In this document: piece after piece, positions 38,487 through 48,343 of the stretch
Layout: each line of letters starts with the position of its first letter
How positions within the stretch are numbered: position 1 is the first letter of the stretch
NCBI GenBank assembly: GCA_002163245.1
Contig: MAAL01000105.1
Span: 1-64,000, forward strand
Reading direction: 5' to 3'
From: Gammaproteobacteria bacterium 42_54_T18
Lineage (GTDB): Bacteria; Pseudomonadota; Gammaproteobacteria; Pseudomonadales; Ketobacteraceae
Length of the DNA stretch: 64,000 nt
Program-made: the position numbers and the translations under genes
Notes under the pieces: generated by a model
The model's database searches: none
Told to the model about the DNA's origin: nothing
What the model saw: the letters and a program-made list of their open reading frames with translations, nothing else

Positions 38487-41060
38487 ATGTCCTCATCACT
38501 GCCTATTTACGACTGCCTACCAGCACTAAAAGATGCACTAACCTCTCATAATGAAGCCGTATTAGAAGCGCCACCAGGCGCGGGTAAAACCAGCGTTGTC
38601 CCAATCGAATTATTATCAGAACCCTGGCTTGCGGGCCAAAAAATATTATTGCTGGAGCCTCGCCGCATTGCCGCCAAACTGGCAGCCCAACGACTAGCCG
38701 AAAGTCTACATGAACCCCTAGGAGAAACCGTTGGTTACCGCATCCGTTTAGAATCAAAAGTAAGTATAAACACCCGTATTGAAGTTATTACTGAAGGTAT
38801 TCTCACTCGACTACTACAAAACGACCCGTCCTTAGACGGCATTGGCCTTATTATTTTTGATGAGTTTCACGAGCGCAGCCTTGATGCAGACCTAGGACTT
38901 GCTCTTAGCATCTACGGGCGAGAACTGTTTAGAGAATCTCTCCCACTAAAGTTACTAATCATGTCCGCAACGCTGGATGGTAATGCCATTGCCAAAATTA
39001 TCGGCTCTGAAGATAAACCAGCACCAATAATAAGCAGCGAAGGGCGACAGTTCCCTATTCGCTATCATTATGCAGAAAAAAGGCCTGATATTGGTTTTTC
39101 ACTGGAACAAGCTGTAGCAGAAACAGTAGAAATAGCCTTACAAAAGCATATGGAAAGCATCTTGGTTTTTTTGCCAGGTCAAGGGGAGATTCGTCGTGTT
39201 ATAGAAAAAATATCTACATTTATACACCACCACCCTGACACAATACTAACGCCGCTATACGGAAATTTAAGTTTACCCCAACAGCAAGAAGCAATACGCC
39301 CTCCACCCGAGGGCAAACGAAAAATTGTACTTGCTACCGCTATTGCTGAAACCAGCGTGACCATACAAGGCGTTTCAATCGTCATTGACAGCGGGCTTAG
39401 CCGCTTACCAAAATATGATACCAGAACAGGGCTGACTCGTCTTTATACACAGCGAGTCTCACAAGCCTCATCCATTCAACGAGCGGGACGAGCCGGACGT
39501 ACCGCGCCCGGCATTTGTTACCGTTTATGGCCAGAGTACCAGCAAGGGCAACTTGTACCTCAAACACCCCCAGAAATAGAACAAGCTGACCTTACCAATC
39601 TCACACTACAACTTTTTAAATGGGGAGTACAATCTGACGAGCTCCGCTGGCTAACCCGCCCCCCTGCTGCCGCTATGCAACACGCTACTGAGCTTTTAAT
39701 CAGTCTTGCCGCCCTGGAGACTAATCATAACAAGTCACAACAACTAACGTCTCACGGTACAGCCATTGCTGCACTTCCTATGCACCCTCGTTTTGCTCAT
39801 ATGCTATTAACCGCCAACACCCATCAGCAACAACAAGTAGCCTGTTTGCTGGCAGCAATGCTACCGGAACGAGACCTAATCCCAAGCATTGGAAGTGACA
39901 TCAATGCCAGGCTTGATAAACTCATTGACATTCTGAATAGAAAATTAAAACCATCAACATCTGAAAATCATATCGTTCGCATAATCCAACAACAAGCACT
40001 ACGATATTTTTCGCTATTACCCCAGCAATGCAACGCCAAGAAGAAATTTACACCCTTACCTAACCTCAAGCATAACGAGGGATTAAGTGGCCGTCTTATC
40101 GCCTATGCCTACCCCGATCGAATTGCCAAGCAACGTCCAAACCAAACATCTTATTATGTATTGGCTAATGGTCGAGAAGCCTACCTTCCAGCTCACGACC
40201 CCCTTACCAAAAACCAATGGCTTGCCATTGCAAATTCGGGTGGCCAGCAAGGTCATAGTAATGACCGAATTTATCTCGCATCACCTTTGCAGCTTGAAGA
40301 ATTTGATACAACTCTAGCCAATCAAACTCACACCACATCAAAAACCCATTGGTCGAATGAGGGAAAACTCGTTGCAGAAGAACAACTTTGTATCGGAAAA
40401 CTTATAATAAGAAGCAAAGCGTTAAAGTCATTAACACAGGAGCAAAAAACCTTAGCACTAATACAATGGATTAAAAAGCAAGGCTTACAATGCCTGCCTT
40501 GGACCAATGACATCAAACAATGGCAAGCCCGCGTCCTGCTACTTCGAGAGTCAGATACAAATAACAACCTTTGTTGGCCTGATATATCGGAGGCCCATCT
40601 ATCAACAACCATTGAAGAATGGTTAGCCCCCTATTTAAATAACATTACCCATATCAAGCAATTAAACAACATTGATATGTTCTCTATATTGAAAAACTTA
40701 CTCCCCTGGCCATTACCCAACAAATTGAACGAGCTTGCACCCAATAGCATTACCGTTCCTTCAGGGTCAAATCATCGTATCGACTATTCCCAAACACCTC
40801 CCGTGTTAGCAGTAAAACTCCAAGAAATGTTTGGCTGTAACACCACCCCATCCATAAACAACGGAAAAATAGCGTTAACCATTCATTTATTATCCCCCGC
40901 TAGACGCCCTCTACAAGTAACTCAAGACTTAGATAGCTTTTGGAGCAATGGCTACGATGATGTTAAAAAAGAAATGAAAGGCCGCTACCCTAAACACCCA
41001 TGGCCTGACGATCCACGAGCCGCAATTGCGACCGCAAAAACGAAACGTCACCTATCATGA
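38487..41060 (+). CDS. hrpB: ATP-dependent helicase HrpB
   Basis: HrpB is a DExH-box RNA helicase of the DEAH/RHA group; its cellular substrate is poorly known. The 857 residues have the Walker A loop GAGKTS (31-36), the Walker B box D125-E-F-H128 followed by ERSLDADLGL, the SAT motif MSATLDG, and motif VI QRAGRAGRTAPG. The HrpB-specific C-terminal region ends with SPARRPLQVTQDLDSFW and YPKHPWPDDP, typical of the family. GAGGGAT precedes the ATG. Confidence 0.96.
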   Translation: MSSSLPIYDCLPALKDALTSHNEAVLEAPPGAGKTSVVPIELLSEPWLAGQKILLLEPRRIAAKLAAQRLAESLHEPLGETVGYRIRLESKVSINTRIEVITEGILTRLLQNDPSLDGIGLIIFDEFHERSLDADLGLALSIYGRELFRESLPLKLLIMSATLDGNAIAKIIGSEDKPAPIISSEGRQFPIRYHYAEKRPDIGFSLEQAVAETVEIALQKHMESILVFLPGQGEIRRVIEKISTFIHHHPDTILTPLYGNLSLPQQQEAIRPPPEGKRKIVLATAIAETSVTIQGVSIVIDSGLSRLPKYDTRTGLTRLYTQRVSQASSIQRAGRAGRTAPGICYRLWPEYQQGQLVPQTPPEIEQADLTNLTLQLFKWGVQSDELRWLTRPPAAAMQHATELLISLAALETNHNKSQQLTSHGTAIAALPMHPRFAHMLLTANTHQQQQVACLLAAMLPERDLIPSIGSDINARLDKLIDILNRKLKPSTSENHIVRIIQQQALRYFSLLPQQCNAKKKFTPLPNLKHNEGLSGRLIAYAYPDRIAKQRPNQTSYYVLANGREAYLPAHDPLTKNQWLAIANSGGQQGHSNDRIYLASPLQLEEFDTTLANQTHTTSKTHWSNEGKLVAEEQLCIGKLIIRSKALKSLTQEQKTLALIQWIKKQGLQCLPWTNDIKQWQARVLLLRESDTNNNLCWPDISEAHLSTTIEEWLAPYLNNITHIKQLNNIDMFSILKNLLPWPLPNKLNELAPNSITVPSGSNHRIDYSQTPPVLAVKLQEMFGCNTTPSINNGKIALTIHLLSPARRPLQVTQDLDSFWSNGYDDVKKEMKGRYPKHPWPDDPRAAIATAKTKRHLS

Positions 41061-41106
41061 TGGAAGCAGCTATACTCAAAGGGTCACAGGCCACCCACAG
41101 ATCCCA

Positions 41107-41928
41107 ATGAATTATCTTCCATGTACGCTTATTTTCAACGCAACCAGGTTCTTGTTTGCGTTGGCTCTTGTTTCTCTGCCCCTATCCTCCTGGGGGGCAT
41201 GTGAAAAACTTACTGTATCTGCCAATGCCAACAACGCTCCGATTAGCTATGAGCAAGACGGTAAGCTGACGGGCATAGGGTTCGACCTATTTAATCGCCT
41301 TCTTTCAAGCATCAAAATCCCCATCGAAAGAACACAACCCTACCCCTGGAGAAGAACACTAAAAAATAGCAAAAACGGAGATATCGACATTATCATTGGT
41401 GTCAGAAAAACCGTAGATCGAATGCTGTATCTAGACTTTATTGAACCTGCATTTACCAGTACCGCACACACTATTTTTTTTAGAAAAGATAAAAAGAAAC
41501 GCATAAAATCCAAAGCTGATCTAACCCATTTTAATGGCGGTGTAACTCTTGGCATGGTGTTAGATGATAAATTTTCGCTATTCATGAAGGAACACCTACA
41601 AATAACTCATGTCGCAACGGTCGAACAAAATTTTCTAAAGTTAATAAGTGGTCGCATTGACTATTTTATTGCGCCATTGTTACCCACTATAAACACCGTG
41701 CAAACACGCTACCCAGAACAACTGAAAGAGCTAACATTTTTAAGCGAACCGATTTCCGTAACCAACGAGTACATAGTCATTTCAAAACAAAGCCAATGCA
41801 ACACCATAAAAACATCGTTATCTCAGTTACTGCAAAAGGTGAAAAATAACGGAACCTTTGATAACTGGCTTGGCGACAGCATGGCAAATTGGAAAGCCTT
41901 AGATTGGTATATACATCACCAGGATTAA
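41107..41928 (+). CDS. Periplasmic solute-binding protein (SBP family 3)
   Basis: The 273-residue protein has a signal peptide (residues 1-31, ending SSWGA) and the two-lobed binding fold of family 3 solute-binding proteins. It shows APISYEQDGKLTGIGFDLFNRLL near the N-terminus and DIDIIIGVRKTVDRMLYLDF at the ligand pocket. No ABC permease or ATPase is near, so it may act as a sensor partner or scavenging protein. ATG 41107 is chosen because the frame's earlier TTG (41026) overlaps hrpB and would bury the signal peptide. The porin gene starts three bases after its stop. Confidence 0.8.
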   Translation: MNYLPCTLIFNATRFLFALALVSLPLSSWGACEKLTVSANANNAPISYEQDGKLTGIGFDLFNRLLSSIKIPIERTQPYPWRRTLKNSKNGDIDIIIGVRKTVDRMLYLDFIEPAFTSTAHTIFFRKDKKKRIKSKADLTHFNGGVTLGMVLDDKFSLFMKEHLQITHVATVEQNFLKLISGRIDYFIAPLLPTINTVQTRYPEQLKELTFLSEPISVTNEYIVISKQSQCNTIKTSLSQLLQKVKNNGTFDNWLGDSMANWKALDWYIHHQD

Positions 41929-41931
41929 ACG

Positions 41932-43254
41932 ATGAATACACATCCTATACAGTTCAACATTACCAGGAATCACATTCCCACAGCGCTTGTTACTCTTCTG
42001 GCCATCTTTCTATGCATATTTTTATCGGCAACAGCAAATGCTTTTAATGTTGAAGAACAGGTTCAAATCAGCGGTTTTTTAAGTTTCGGTGGTGGCATAT
42101 CAAACGCTGAAGCCTACCCAGGAGGCGACGACCCCAGCGACCCCGAAGACACACCCAACCCCGAAAAAAACACACCAAAATACACAGCAGGTTCTGGTCG
42201 TTTTATTTTTGATGACAAACTGAACTTCGATCAAGATACTCGCGCAGGGCTTCAGTTTGATTTCATTATTGATGAAAAAACTTCAGCCACCCTACAATTT
42301 GTGTCTAAAGGATCTGTGGATAATTTTGATCCCGATCTTTCTTGGGCCTATTTATCCTATAACATTATGCCCGACTTAACGATACGAGCGGGACGATTTC
42401 GACTACCGATCTATCTCGCCTCCGATTATCTTGATATAGGCATCGCATACCCTTGGATACGTCCACCAACTGAAGTTTACAGCACTATAAATATGAGCAA
42501 CCTAACGGGTATTGATGTTCTCTATTCTAAACAAGTTGGTAATTGGATTTGGAGCGCCCAACCATTTATGGGGGCATCTGAATTTGAGCGCGGTGATTTC
42601 ACATCAAATTTTCGAGATCTATACGGTATCAACAGCTCCATCACTAACGGCGGATTAAGCGTTAGAATTGCTATTATGGAATATGAGTTTTCCGTTAAAC
42701 CCTGGCCCTTAACTGATGACCATGCTCAACTCATTCAAGCATTACGAGCAGCTGGTTTTTCTGAACTTGAAGAATATGGCAACCCTAATGACCGAACCAC
42801 CACATTCCTTACCGCCGGAATAAGTTGGCATAACAACGTGTGGGGCTTTCAATCAGAGTGGGCAAGACGAGACAATGCTGAATCCGGCCCCGACGTTGAT
42901 GGATATTACCTAACAACAAGCTATCACTGGAATGCCTGGCAACCACACATAACATTTGCATCAAGAAAAGCTACAAATAGCAGCAGCCGCTTTCATCACG
43001 ATAGACCTAATCTGGCAGTTGCCTCCCCAGCCCTGGAAGCAGCTGTTGTAGGGTTAACAAATGAATTAACCGGTATCGAGGATAACTCCAGCGAGTCAAT
43101 AACAGTAGGTATAAACTACTCATTTAGTGACGCTATGATTGGAAAACTTGAATTTAGCGAGATTAGAAACAAACGTTCCACCGGCCTCTTTGAATTTGCT
43201 ACAAAACATGACAAAAACTACATCGCTAGTTTTGTCGTTGACGTCATATTTTAA
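41932..43254 (+). CDS. Porin-like outer-membrane beta-barrel protein
   Basis: The 440-residue protein has a long signal peptide ending ATANA near residue 37 and then alternating strand sequences: QISGFLSFGGGIS at the start, ISWHNNVWGFQSEWARRDN and YYLTTSYHWNAWQPHITFASRK within, and a C-terminal FVVDVIF ending in the aromatic residue needed for barrel assembly. RAGRFRLPIYLASDYLDIG resembles porins found beside phosphate-binding-like proteins in marine gammaproteobacteria. An acidic, proline-rich loop (about residues 64-80) is unusual. It is tightly coupled to genes on both sides. Confidence 0.8.
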   Translation: MNTHPIQFNITRNHIPTALVTLLAIFLCIFLSATANAFNVEEQVQISGFLSFGGGISNAEAYPGGDDPSDPEDTPNPEKNTPKYTAGSGRFIFDDKLNFDQDTRAGLQFDFIIDEKTSATLQFVSKGSVDNFDPDLSWAYLSYNIMPDLTIRAGRFRLPIYLASDYLDIGIAYPWIRPPTEVYSTINMSNLTGIDVLYSKQVGNWIWSAQPFMGASEFERGDFTSNFRDLYGINSSITNGGLSVRIAIMEYEFSVKPWPLTDDHAQLIQALRAAGFSELEEYGNPNDRTTTFLTAGISWHNNVWGFQSEWARRDNAESGPDVDGYYLTTSYHWNAWQPHITFASRKATNSSSRFHHDRPNLAVASPALEAAVVGLTNELTGIEDNSSESITVGINYSFSDAMIGKLEFSEIRNKRSTGLFEFATKHDKNYIASFVVDVIF

Positions 43255-43269
43255 TCGAGGAGGCCAATC

Positions 43270-43728
43270 ATGAAATCAAAAACAGTAAAAACATTCATCG
43301 CCACCTTGATTGCACAAATCCTATTTATTTCAGCACCCTCTCACTCTTACGCAAGAGACACGCTATACATAATAACCAACACCAAAAATGCAACCCAATC
43401 CTTATCCAAACAAGACATCCAAAATATTTTTCTTGGAAAAATACAATCATTTCCAAATGGAAATCCGGCAAAACCAGTCAACTCATCAAAGGGCAGCCCA
43501 TCAAGAATAGCATTTATGGAAGAGATACTGAAAAAAACAGAACGTAGCTGGCGTTCGCACTGGGCCAGACTACTATTTACAGGAAAAGGCAAACCACCCA
43601 AAGAATATCAAAACCCACAAGACATCATCGATGCTGTCGCTCAAAAAAAACAGGCTATTGGTTATGTGATTGGTAACATTGATAAAAATAGCAACATTAC
43701 CATACTGATGAAAATCACCATCCCCTAA
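43270..43728 (+). CDS. Small PstS-like periplasmic binding protein
   Basis: The 152-residue protein has a signal peptide (residues 1-28) and a single lobe of the PBP superfamily: LSKQDIQNIFLGKIQSFPNG, then RIAFMEEILKKTERSWRSHWARLLFTGKGKPP and KKQAIGYVIG. This matches short phosphate-binding-like proteins that lack the second lobe of PstS. It lies 15 bases after the porin gene, behind GGAGG. Its ligand is unknown. Such proteins are often found with porins and sensor kinases, so a sensing role is plausible but unproven. Confidence 0.75.
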   Translation: MKSKTVKTFIATLIAQILFISAPSHSYARDTLYIITNTKNATQSLSKQDIQNIFLGKIQSFPNGNPAKPVNSSKGSPSRIAFMEEILKKTERSWRSHWARLLFTGKGKPPKEYQNPQDIIDAVAQKKQAIGYVIGNIDKNSNITILMKITIP

Positions 43729-43928
43729 CGTACAAGATTAGAAGTACCGCTATTTTTTCAGGTAGCAGCTTGCTGTGCAATGCAGCACCCGTTCCACCAA
43801 CAATAAACGTTAATGTGCCAACACCCCACCCTTCTTCTTTTCGACCAACTGATCATTGCTTAAATCAAAATCCATTCATGTCTCCGATCGTGAAAGCGCG
43901 TATGCCAACCGTTTAAAAATAAGTGCGC

Positions 43929-43954
43929 ATAAGCCGGGATATATCCCGGCTTAT
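43929..43954 (-). terminator. 26-bp palindromic terminator after mmsA
   Basis: ATAAGCCGGGATA is followed directly by its exact reverse complement, giving a GC-rich stem with AT ends. It lies 12 bases past the mmsA stop. On the minus strand it is followed at a short distance by TTATTTTTAAA. Because the stem is symmetrical it could also stop the transcript coming from the PstS-like gene. Confidence 0.7.
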
Positions 43955-43965
43955 AATGTCAGTTA

Positions 43966-45486
43966 TCATTTCAAATCAATCGTCATATTCAATCCAGAAG
44001 AAATATCACTATCAAACCAACGAGCAGTAATCGTTTTAGTTTCGGTAAAGAATCGTATAGCCTGCTTACCGTAAGCATGGTGATCACCGTAGAACGATTT
44101 TTTCCAGCCTGTGAATGAAAAGAATGGCAATGGCACTGGGATTGGAACATTAATTCCTACTTGCCCTACTTCAATTTCATGCTGAAAACGACGAGCTGCA
44201 GCACCACTAGCAGTGAAAATTGACGTTCCATTTCCGTAAGGGCTTTGATTAATAACATCAATGGCTTCTTCTAAGGTATCCGCTTTCACTATACACAAGA
44301 CTGGCCCAAACACTTCCTCTTGATAAATACTCATCTCTGGCGTCACATCTGTGAACACAGTAGGCCCGACCCAATTCCCATCAGGGAACCCCTCAACAGT
44401 ACAATCACTTCCATCAAGAACACAGTTAGCGCCTTCATCTTTACCCTGTTGAATCAGTCCTAACACTCTTTCTTTTGCCTGTGGGCTAATAAGCGGCCCA
44501 TAAGCCGCACCTTTATCGTCCCAAGCACCAGGTCGAATTTCTGCAATAGCGTTTTTGATATCATCCGCCCATTCTTGAGCGGCACCAACTAACACGGCAA
44601 CACTAATTGCCATACAACGCTGACCAGCTGCACCACAAGATGCACCCACAAGGCTGTTTACTACTTGGTTTTTCTGTGCGTCAGGCATTACAACCATGTG
44701 ATTTTTAGCACCAGCGAAAGATTGAACACGCTTTAAATTATCGGTACCGGTTTTATAGATATACTGGCCTACTGCAACAGATCCAACAAAAGAAATCGTC
44801 TTAATATCTTCATGGCTTAATAGAAAATCCACCTGTTCTTTACGACCGTGAACGACCTGCAAGACACCTTCAGGCAAGCCTGCCTCGATTAGCAACTCAG
44901 CAAGCCTTGTTGGTGTATTAGGGCACTGTTCTGAAGGTTTTAAGATAAAGGTGTTACCGCAAGCTATTGCCAATGGGAACATCCACAAAGGAATCATCGC
45001 AGGAAAGTTAAAAGGGGTAATACCTGCACATACACCTAGCGGCTGCGTGTAGGAGTATGTATCTATCGCTCTAGCAACATTTTCTACCGTTTCACCCATC
45101 ATCATCGATGATATATTACAAGCATGCTCGGCAACTTCGATACCACGCCAAACATCACCTTTTGCATCATCAAAAGTTTTACCGGTTTCCTGGGCTAGAA
45201 TAGTTGCCAGCTCATCATGATGCTCTTTTAACAATGCCTGATATTGCAACATAACACGCGCCCGGACCGGTACAGGGGTATCTTTCCACGTGGTGAAGGC
45301 TGTTTTGGCAGACTCCAACGCACGGTTCATTTCATCCATTGTTGTACAAGGGGCCTCACAGATAACTTCTTGTGTTGCAGGATTAGTAACAGCAATCCAC
45401 TCATCACTCTGGCTAACCTCAAACTTACCGGCAACTAATTGTTTAACTTTATTATTTTCCGGCTGGTTGTTTTCTGACTGGCTCAT
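43966..45486 (-). CDS. mmsA: Methylmalonate-semialdehyde dehydrogenase (CoA-acylating)
   Basis: MmsA oxidises methylmalonate semialdehyde to propionyl-CoA with release of CO2, the last step of valine breakdown, and also handles malonate semialdehyde. The 506-residue protein has N160 in ITPFNFPA and the catalytic C291 in AAGQRCMA. The position that is Glu in most aldehyde dehydrogenases reads SFAGAKNH, the CoA-dependent MMSDH signature. GAGGAAGCAGGA precedes the ATG. It is transcribed alone toward a strong terminator; the other pathway genes lie across the AraC gene on the opposite strand. Confidence 0.94.
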   Translation of the reverse strand: MSQSENNQPENNKVKQLVAGKFEVSQSDEWIAVTNPATQEVICEAPCTTMDEMNRALESAKTAFTTWKDTPVPVRARVMLQYQALLKEHHDELATILAQETGKTFDDAKGDVWRGIEVAEHACNISSMMMGETVENVARAIDTYSYTQPLGVCAGITPFNFPAMIPLWMFPLAIACGNTFILKPSEQCPNTPTRLAELLIEAGLPEGVLQVVHGRKEQVDFLLSHEDIKTISFVGSVAVGQYIYKTGTDNLKRVQSFAGAKNHMVVMPDAQKNQVVNSLVGASCGAAGQRCMAISVAVLVGAAQEWADDIKNAIAEIRPGAWDDKGAAYGPLISPQAKERVLGLIQQGKDEGANCVLDGSDCTVEGFPDGNWVGPTVFTDVTPEMSIYQEEVFGPVLCIVKADTLEEAIDVINQSPYGNGTSIFTASGAAARRFQHEIEVGQVGINVPIPVPLPFFSFTGWKKSFYGDHHAYGKQAIRFFTETKTITARWFDSDISSGLNMTIDLK

Positions 45487-45807
45487 ATCCTGCTTCCTCG
45501 TTATTGCCCCAAATTAAAAAGGGTGTTTTTCACAAAGCGGTTACATTAAACGGCTTCAAGATGCTATGTCAAAATCTTATTAGATACTATAGAAACCATT
45601 TCAACACAAAAGAAGTGATTAGAACATTGACGAAATTGCGCAATATGAGGGTTATATTGCTACCAGATCGCTACATTTGGGCAAAACAATGTCTGCTCCA
45701 TCACCTAAACCTATAAGAAACAAGGGTGTTCGCATTTGTTGCGCTTAAAAGTACACTCACCCACTATTCATGCAGCAACCATCACGCTACAGCAGAGTAT
45801 AAGCAGC
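45487..45807. other. 321-base mmsA upstream region
   Basis: No gene is evident between the mmsA start and the end of the AraC regulator gene. The region is AT-rich and holds the mmsA ribosome-binding site (AGGAAGCAGGA, minus strand) and a TTGCGCAA palindrome near 45635. The mmsA promoter and its regulator-binding sites are expected here, but I could not assign -35 and -10 boxes with confidence. Confidence 0.45.
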
Positions 45808-46695
45808 TTAGCAAAATTTACTTTTACGATACTGGTCAGGCGATAGTCCCATTACTTTTTTAAATAAACGCGAAAAATAATAAACATCATCATAGCCGAG
45901 CACCGCACTGACCTGTTTAACAGAACGACTGCTACTGTCTAACAGATAACAGGCACGTTGCATTTTCATGTTAATAAAGTACTGAATGGGCGAATGCCCC
46001 GTTAGCGTTTTGAATTTTTTAGAAAAATGATATTTTGAAAGTTGCGCCTCAGCAGCCAGGTCGTCCAGATTTAACTGTCCATGCACATGCTCTTGCATCA
46101 TAGCGCGAATACGATCCCAATTTAGAGCCTGACCGATCTGAGGCTGCTGCTGACGAACAAGAAGCGAGGCATAACTGAGAAGTGCTTGAAGTTGATGACA
46201 ACCTTGAATGAATTCTGCGAGTAAATAACCACTACGATGCAACTCTGAAAGAGCATCGAAAATTCTTACCACACGAGGCTGAACGCCAATATTGAATCGC
46301 AACGATGTCATTTGTATATGCTCATAAAACGGTTGTGCCACCTCGCCATCAAAGTGCAACCAATAAATGGTCCACGGATCCTTGTTATCTGCTTGATATG
46401 TATGAGGGTGATTTGGCGGCAATATAATTAGATCGCCACTGACAATTCTGTAGCGCTTGGTGCCTGAGGCCTCTTCGGTCATTAAGGTGCCCTTCCCTGC
46501 AATACAGTAAATCATCAAATAATCTGTATGTACGGGGCGCTGCATCCTGTGATTACTTGCAACAGGGTAATAACCCATCGCAGTAGGATAAAGCCCCCGT
46601 GTAAGCGGGTTTGTGGCAAGCTGCTCGGCTATATATGGCGGCACTAAAAAGCGCACGCCTTCAGGGGGTAATGGCCAACTGGATGTAATATTCAA
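45808..46695 (-). CDS. AraC-family regulator, MmsR-like
   Basis: The 295-residue protein has an N-terminal cupin-type AraC binding domain (DLIILPPNHPHTYQADNKDPWTIYWLHF, read in segments) and a C-terminal double helix-turn-helix: LDDLAAEAQLSKYHFSKKFK and VSAVLGYDDVYYFSRLFKK. By position between mmsA and the rest of the valine pathway it corresponds to MmsR, the activator of mmsAB in Pseudomonas. The only start that keeps the whole domain is a TTG at 46695 with AGGG seven bases upstream; the next ATG is 39 codons in. It may respond to 3-hydroxyisobutyrate or valine, which is inference. Confidence 0.85.
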   Translation of the reverse strand: MNITSSWPLPPEGVRFLVPPYIAEQLATNPLTRGLYPTAMGYYPVASNHRMQRPVHTDYLMIYCIAGKGTLMTEEASGTKRYRIVSGDLIILPPNHPHTYQADNKDPWTIYWLHFDGEVAQPFYEHIQMTSLRFNIGVQPRVVRIFDALSELHRSGYLLAEFIQGCHQLQALLSYASLLVRQQQPQIGQALNWDRIRAMMQEHVHGQLNLDDLAAEAQLSKYHFSKKFKTLTGHSPIQYFINMKMQRACYLLDSSSRSVKQVSAVLGYDDVYYFSRLFKKVMGLSPDQYRKSKFC

Positions 46696-46716
46696 CAGAC
46701 GCCCTTGGGGTATCCC

Positions 46717-46736
46717 ACTGTTACACGGGTGACAGT
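46717..46736. promoter_or_regulatory. Imperfect 20-bp palindrome between the divergent genes
   Basis: ACTGTTAC-ACGG-GTGACAGT has seven of eight arm positions paired. It lies 22 bases upstream of the AraC-gene start and 176 bases before the divergent dehydrogenase gene. It could be an operator for this regulator or a second one; AraC proteins more often bind direct repeats, which weakens the assignment. Confidence 0.4.
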
Positions 46737-46911
46737 ACGATAAGCCACACCTCTATCGCAATATAGTCCATCATTTAGCCAAGATCGTCAATCCTCAATC
46801 TAACCCACTCTAGGTAAGCTTGATTCTAATGTCTAAGAACGTTGAATCATTGTTGCTACGCATTACCCAATAAGTAGCACATTACTGTTAAATCAGGATT
46901 AGGAGATTGTT

Positions 46912-48333
46912 ATGGGTGTTGTTGATACCTCTGTCGAAAAAAGTGAAGCCGCTATTGAAATAGAAGCCCTGATTGCACGTTCCCGTGCAGCACAGGCTCA
47001 AATTGAAAATTACACCCAGGAACAAGTCGATGAACTGATCACCGCCATGGTGTGGGCTGTAGCCCGCCCTGGCGTAGCTGAGCGGATTGCCCGCTTCACC
47101 ATTGAAGAGACTGAACTGGGTAATTACGACGCTAAGTATTTGAAAATATTCAAAAAAACACGTGCCGCTTTGTTCGATATCATCAATGACAAATCTGTTG
47201 GTGTTATCGAAGAAGACACTGAACGCAATATCATCAAGATAGCTAAACCTGTTGGCGTGATTGGTGTGCTAGTACCCTGTACCAACCCGGAAGCAACACC
47301 TGTCATAAAGGCTATTTCAGCCATTAAAGGCCGTAACTCCATTATTGTTGCGCCCCACCCTCGCTCCAAGCTAACCAATAAAATGATCTGCGACCTGATG
47401 CGTGAAGCCTTAAAGGCCTGTGGTGCTCCTGAAGACCTGGTTATTGCTATTGAAATACCATCCATGGACGGCACTGCTGAACTAATGAAGCAATCTGACC
47501 GAGTACTAGCTACCGGTGGTTCCCCGATGGTTAAAGCAGCCTACTCAAGCGGAACGCCTGCGCTGGGTGTGGGTGCAGGTAACGCCGTCATCACCGTTGA
47601 TGATACTGCCGACTTGGTGGATGCTGCTGAAAAAATTCGTATTTCAAAAACATTGGATTATGCAGCCTCTTGCTCTTCTGATAACGCAGTTGTCGCTTTT
47701 GATTCTATTGCTGACGAATTACTAGATCAGCTCCAACAGCAAGGTGGTTATATCGTCAATGCTGAGGAAAAGCAGAAGCTTGAAGACATTATCTGGGAAG
47801 ATGGACACATAGCCTCACGCATTGTTGCGCAGCCGGCAGAAACCCTGGCTAGCATGGCGGGCATAGACCTCCCACACGGCAAGCAATTCTTTATTGTGCC
47901 TGAAACAGGTGCAGGTGCAGACTATCCATTTTCTGGTGAAAAAATGTCAGTTGTTATGGCATTCTACCGCGTTAGCAATATAGACGAAGCCATCACTCAA
48001 ACCAATGAGATTCAAACCTATCAAGGTATGGGGCACTCGTGTGGTATCTATTCTCAGAATGACAACAACATTTTGAAATACGGTATAGGCACCAAAACAT
48101 CACGAGTTATGGTTAACCAGCCCCAAGCTCCGTCTAACAGCGGTAACGTTTGGAATGGAATGCGCCAGACATTCTCTTTAGGGTGCGGCTCTTGGGGCGG
48201 AAACAGCATCAACAACAATATCACCTGGGAAGACCTGGTTAACATTACCTGGATCTCAAAGCCACTGGCTAAAAACAAAGTAATACCCGAAGATGAGATA
48301 TTATTCGCCAGCGCAATAAGTAAGTTAAAGTAG
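46912..48333 (+). CDS. CoA-acylating aldehyde dehydrogenase, SauS-like
   Basis: The 473-residue protein belongs to the CoA-acylating aldehyde dehydrogenase group. Its N-terminal half (RSRAAQAQIENYTQEQVDEL in the opening helix, then VGVIGVLVPCTNPEATPVIK) resembles the family annotated as sulfoacetaldehyde dehydrogenase, SauS. The catalytic cysteine is C254 in YAASCSSDNAV. AGGAGA precedes the ATG. No sulfonate gene is near; instead the genes downstream process isobutyryl-CoA. It may therefore turn isobutyraldehyde, propionaldehyde or a related aldehyde into the acyl-CoA. The catalytic class is well supported; the substrate is open. Confidence 0.85.
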   Translation: MGVVDTSVEKSEAAIEIEALIARSRAAQAQIENYTQEQVDELITAMVWAVARPGVAERIARFTIEETELGNYDAKYLKIFKKTRAALFDIINDKSVGVIEEDTERNIIKIAKPVGVIGVLVPCTNPEATPVIKAISAIKGRNSIIVAPHPRSKLTNKMICDLMREALKACGAPEDLVIAIEIPSMDGTAELMKQSDRVLATGGSPMVKAAYSSGTPALGVGAGNAVITVDDTADLVDAAEKIRISKTLDYAASCSSDNAVVAFDSIADELLDQLQQQGGYIVNAEEKQKLEDIIWEDGHIASRIVAQPAETLASMAGIDLPHGKQFFIVPETGAGADYPFSGEKMSVVMAFYRVSNIDEAITQTNEIQTYQGMGHSCGIYSQNDNNILKYGIGTKTSRVMVNQPQAPSNSGNVWNGMRQTFSLGCGSWGGNSINNNITWEDLVNITWISKPLAKNKVIPEDEILFASAISKLK

Positions 48334-48343
48334 AATCACCTAA

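Noticed and set aside
41107-41928. Complete amino-acid ABC transporter
   Set aside because: Only the binding protein is present; no permease or ATPase gene lies nearby.
43856-44074. Small plus-strand open frame overlapping the mmsA end
   Set aside because: It spans the terminator palindrome and runs antisense into mmsA, with no family features.
45504-45716. Small plus-strand open frame in the mmsA upstream region
   Set aside because: It lacks a ribosome-binding site and recognisable motifs, and it overlaps the region where the mmsA promoter should lie.
46912-48333. Calling the gene sauS outright
   Set aside because: Family similarity is real but no sulfonate genes are nearby and the operon is for branched acyl-CoA, so the symbol would imply an unproven substrate.
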